Below, piece after piece: positions 61,107 through 64,000 of a stretch of 64,000 nt of DNA. Position 1 is the stretch's first letter. Every line of letters begins with the position of its first letter. The notes under the pieces were generated by a model. That model did not search any database. It was given only the letters and a program-made list of their open reading frames with translations, and had not been told where the DNA came from. The position numbers and the translations under genes are program-made. Source of the stretch: Mycoplana dimorpha (GTDB lineage: Bacteria > Pseudomonadota > Alphaproteobacteria > Rhizobiales > Rhizobiaceae); NCBI RefSeq assembly GCF_003046475.1, contig NZ_PZZZ01000006.1, forward strand, positions 287,540 through 351,539, read 5' to 3'.

Positions 61107-62251
61107 GCGGGCCGCTCTCGGGCATCAAGGTCCTGGACCTGTCGCGCGTTCTGGCAGGGCCGTATTGCACGGCGCTGCTGGCTGATCTCGGCGCCGAGGT
61201 CATCAAGCTCGAGCCGCCGGCCGGTGACGACTACCGGCACGTCGGGCCGTTCAAGGATGGCGAAAGTGCGCTGTTCACGCTGAACAACCGCGGCAAGAAA
61301 AGCCTCGCGCTGGACCTGAAGAAGCCGGCCGACCTGGAACTCGCGCAGGCGCTTGCAGCCCGCGTCGACGTCGTGGTTGAGAATTTCCGCCCCGGCGTCG
61401 CCGCCCGCCTGGGCCTCGGCGCCGAGGCGTTGCGCAAGGCCAATCCGCGGCTGGTCTATTGCTCCATTTCCGGCTTCGGCCAGGAAGGTCCCTTCAAGGA
61501 CCTGCCGGCATATGATCTGGTCGTGCAGGCCATGTCCGGGCTGATGGCCGCGACCGGCGAGGATGGCGGTGCGCCGCTGAAGACCGGCGAAAGCATCGCC
61601 GATCTGGTCGCGGGCCTGTTCGCCAGCTGGTCGATCATGGCCGCATTGGTTCAGCGCAATGCCACCGGGGCGGGCGCGACGCTCGACATCGCCATGTACG
61701 ATGCGCTGTTCTCGATGCTGACCACCAGCCATGCCCAGCATTTCTACGGCGGCGTGCTGCCCGGCCGGGTCGGCAACCGCCATCCGCTGTCCACCCCCTT
61801 CGGCTGCTTCAGTACGCGCGATGGCCAGGTGGTGATCGCCGTTCTGAACGGCGGCCAGTTCGAACGGCTCGCCGCCTTTATCGGCAAGCCGGAGATCGCC
61901 GCCGATCCGCGCTTTGCCACCGACAGCAGCCGCACCGAGCATGAGCCAGCGCTGCGGGCCTTGATCGAGGAGTGGACCGGTGGACTGACGACCGAGGAGG
62001 CCGTTGCGGCCTTGGCCGCGCAGGGCCTTCCGACTGCGCCGATCTGGGATATTGCGCAGGCTGCGGACAATGAGCACACGGCTGCTCGCGGTCTGGTCAG
62101 CATGCTCGCGCACCCCGTTCTCGGTCGGACGCCCGTGGTCGGCCAGCCGGTGCGCTTCGACGGCGCCAAGCCCGTGGCTTCGACGGCCGCGCCCCGCCTC
62201 GGCGGTGATATCGAGGCTGTCCTGAAGGAATTTGGATTGGAGGAAGCATGA
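61103..62251 (+). CDS. CaiB/BaiF family (class III) CoA-transferase inside the hut operon
   Basis: 382 residues. Class III CoA-transferase with the catalytic Asp167 (ESIADLVAG), which forms the acyl anhydride with the acid substrate; AGPYCTALLADLGAEVIKLEPP at the start is typical. It moves CoA between carboxylic acids. It is joined by ATGA overlaps to hutG before it and the acyl-CoA dehydrogenase after it, so all are made together. In this place the likely acids are urocanate and imidazole-propionate, by analogy with CaiB; that is inference. Confidence 0.88.
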   Translation: MSGPLSGIKVLDLSRVLAGPYCTALLADLGAEVIKLEPPAGDDYRHVGPFKDGESALFTLNNRGKKSLALDLKKPADLELAQALAARVDVVVENFRPGVAARLGLGAEALRKANPRLVYCSISGFGQEGPFKDLPAYDLVVQAMSGLMAATGEDGGAPLKTGESIADLVAGLFASWSIMAALVQRNATGAGATLDIAMYDALFSMLTTSHAQHFYGGVLPGRVGNRHPLSTPFGCFSTRDGQVVIAVLNGGQFERLAAFIGKPEIAADPRFATDSSRTEHEPALRALIEEWTGGLTTEEAVAALAAQGLPTAPIWDIAQAADNEHTAARGLVSMLAHPVLGRTPVVGQPVRFDGAKPVASTAAPRLGGDIEAVLKEFGLEEA

Positions 62252-63411
62252 CGCAGATCGACGATCCCTGGCACATGCTATCCGAAGAGGAGCGCATGTT
62301 CTGCGAGGTGCTGGAGCGGCTGTGCGGCGACAAGATCGCCCCGCTTGCAGCCGAGACCGACGAGACCTCGTGCTTTGTCCATGCGCAACTCGCCCTTCTC
62401 GGAGAGGCGGGCATGATGGGGGCCAACCTGCCGGAAGAACATGGCGGCAGCGGCATCTCCGCGCCGGCCCTGCTGCGCGCGGTTTCCATCGTGGCCGGAG
62501 CCTGCGGCTCGACCGCCTCGGCACTGACGGCGCATTATCTCGCGACCGATTCCATCCTGATCGGCGGCACCGAGACGCAGAAGCAGGAATGGCTGACCAG
62601 GGCCGCCACCGGCGAGGCGCTCGGCGCCTTCGCCCTGACTGAGCCCACCGCCGGTTCCGACCCCGCCGACATGAAGACGCGGGCGCGGCGTACGGAGACC
62701 GGCTGGCACCTCAAGGGCACCAAGTGCTTCATCTCCAACGGCGGCGTGGCCGATTTCATCGTCGTCTACGCGGTGACCGAACCCGAGAAGGCGCATCGCG
62801 GCATCTCTGCCTTCATCCTGCCGAAGGGCACGCCCGGACTTGACGCCGGCCCGCCGGAAAAGACCATGGGCCTGAAGGGCGGCCATGTCTTCACTCTCAA
62901 CCTCGACTGCGAGCTTCCCGAAAGCGCGCTTTTGGGCGAGGAGGGCAAGGGCTTCCGCACCGCCATGCAGGTTCTCGACAACGGCCGCATCGAGGTCGCC
63001 GCGCAGTGCCTCGGCCTGGCTGGCGCGGCGATGAACGCGGCGATCGCCTATGCCAAGGAGCGCATCATCGGCGGCATTGCGCTGTCGGAGCGGCAGGGCA
63101 TCCGCTGGATGATCGCCGACATGGGCCTGGCCTTCCACTCGGCGCTGCTCTTGTCGCAGGAGGCTGCACGCCAGCGCGATCTGGCGCATCATCACGGCGG
63201 CCGCTTCTCGCTGGCCTCGTCCATGGCCAAGCTCGGCGCCTCCGAGGCCGCGGGCAAGATCGCCGATACCGCCCTGCAGCTGCATGGCGGCTACGGCTAT
63301 ACCCGTGATTTCCCAATCGAGCGGATCAATCGCGATCTGCGCATCATGCGCATTTACGAGGGATCCAGCGAAATCCAACGCATCATCATCTCCGGCAACA
63401 TGCTGGCCTGA
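62248..63411 (+). CDS. Acyl-CoA dehydrogenase inside the hut operon
   Basis: 387 residues, standard length. The FAD-binding [11 protein letters not shown] and the [13 protein letters not shown] stretch are present; the catalytic base is Glu371 in [11 protein letters not shown]. It introduces or removes an alpha-beta double bond in an acyl-CoA, with electrons going to ETF. It is coupled to the CoA-transferase by ATGA and lies 13 bases upstream of hutU. Together with the transferase it recalls CaiA-CaiB; the substrate proposed from context is imidazole-propionyl-CoA. Confidence 0.88.
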   Translation: MTQIDDPWHMLSEEERMFCEVLERLCGDKIAPLAAETDETSCFVHAQLALLGEAGMMGANLPEEHGGSGISAPALLRAVSIVAGACGSTASALTAHYLATDSILIGGTETQKQEWLTRAATGEALGAFALTEPTAGSDPADMKTRARRTETGWHLKGTKCFISNGGVADFIVVYAVTEPEKAHRGISAFILPKGTPGLDAGPPEKTMGLKGGHVFTLNLDCELPESALLGEEGKGFRTAMQVLDNGRIEVAAQCLGLAGAAMNAAIAYAKERIIGGIALSERQGIRWMIADMGLAFHSALLLSQEAARQRDLAHHHGGRFSLASSMAKLGASEAAGKIADTALQLHGGYGYTRDFPIERINRDLRIMRIYEGSSEIQRIIISGNMLA

Positions 63412-63424
63412 CAGGGAGCGAACC

Positions 63425-64000
<576 letters not shown>

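Overview
The window looks like a chromosome or large replicon segment of an alphaproteobacterium of the order Hyphomicrobiales (Rhizobiales), probably a Mesorhizobium/Phyllobacteriaceae-type soil or plant-associated bacterium. The signs are high GC, many ABC importers with LysR/IclR/XRE/HutC regulators, an lpiA-acvB pair, an EcfG-like sigma factor with GGAAC-N16-CGTT promoters, DUF982 and BON stress proteins, and the C1-folate/N-methylglutamate gene set. I see no tRNA, rRNA, phage, insertion sequence or CRISPR array. Almost everything is metabolic or stress-related.

Layout. (1) 1-5.2 kb: the start of a probable enoyl-CoA hydratase family gene at the left edge, then a NitT/TauT-type ABC importer with a LysR regulator, then an ASCH-domain protein. 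(2) 5.6-11.3 kb: an AtzA/TrzN-type amidohydrolase followed by a four-gene polyamine-type ABC importer, on the plus strand. (3) 11.6-25.2 kb, minus strand: folD, fhs, an XRE-cupin regulator, mgsABC, gmaS and mgdABCD. Gene by gene this resembles 'glutamate synthase fragments + glutamine synthetase + sarcosine oxidase', but as a set and in this order it is the N-methylglutamate route for methylamine. Methylamine becomes gamma-glutamylmethylamide (GmaS), then N-methylglutamate (Mgs), then glutamate plus methylene-tetrahydrofolate (Mgd). FolD and Fhs then carry the C1 unit towards formate.

(4) 25.5-37.6 kb: envelope and stress genes. These are lpiA-acvB (lysyl-phosphatidylglycerol synthesis and hydrolysis), otsB-otsA (trehalose), a small acidic/basic protein of 87 residues, an orphan receiver domain, an SDR oxidoreductase, a repeat-rich BON protein, a DUF982 protein, a glycine-zipper stress protein, a PepSY-like periplasmic protein and an EcfG-like sigma factor. 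EcfG-type promoters lie in front of several of them and in front of an apparently gene-free stretch that may make a small RNA. (5) 37.9-48.7 kb, minus strand: a probable single catabolic unit for an unknown amine or amino acid, with a FAD oxidase, IclR regulator, RidA, ABC importer, two-subunit FAD/FeS dehydrogenase and aldehyde dehydrogenase. A 2,3-diaminopropionate ammonia-lyase-like gene lies upstream.

(6) 50.7-64 kb: histidine utilization. It holds hutC, hutF divergent from hutI-hutH-hutG, and the start of hutU. Two unusual modules sit inside or beside it. One is a Rieske oxygenase + reductase + HisC-like aminotransferase operon with its own divergent LysR gene. The other is a CaiB-type CoA-transferase plus acyl-CoA dehydrogenase inserted by 4-base overlaps between hutG and hutU. 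The second pair is the most interesting item in the window. By analogy with the carnitine CaiA/CaiB cycle it could interconvert imidazole-propionate and urocanate through CoA esters, which would make this an extended hut pathway for histidine-derived imidazoles.
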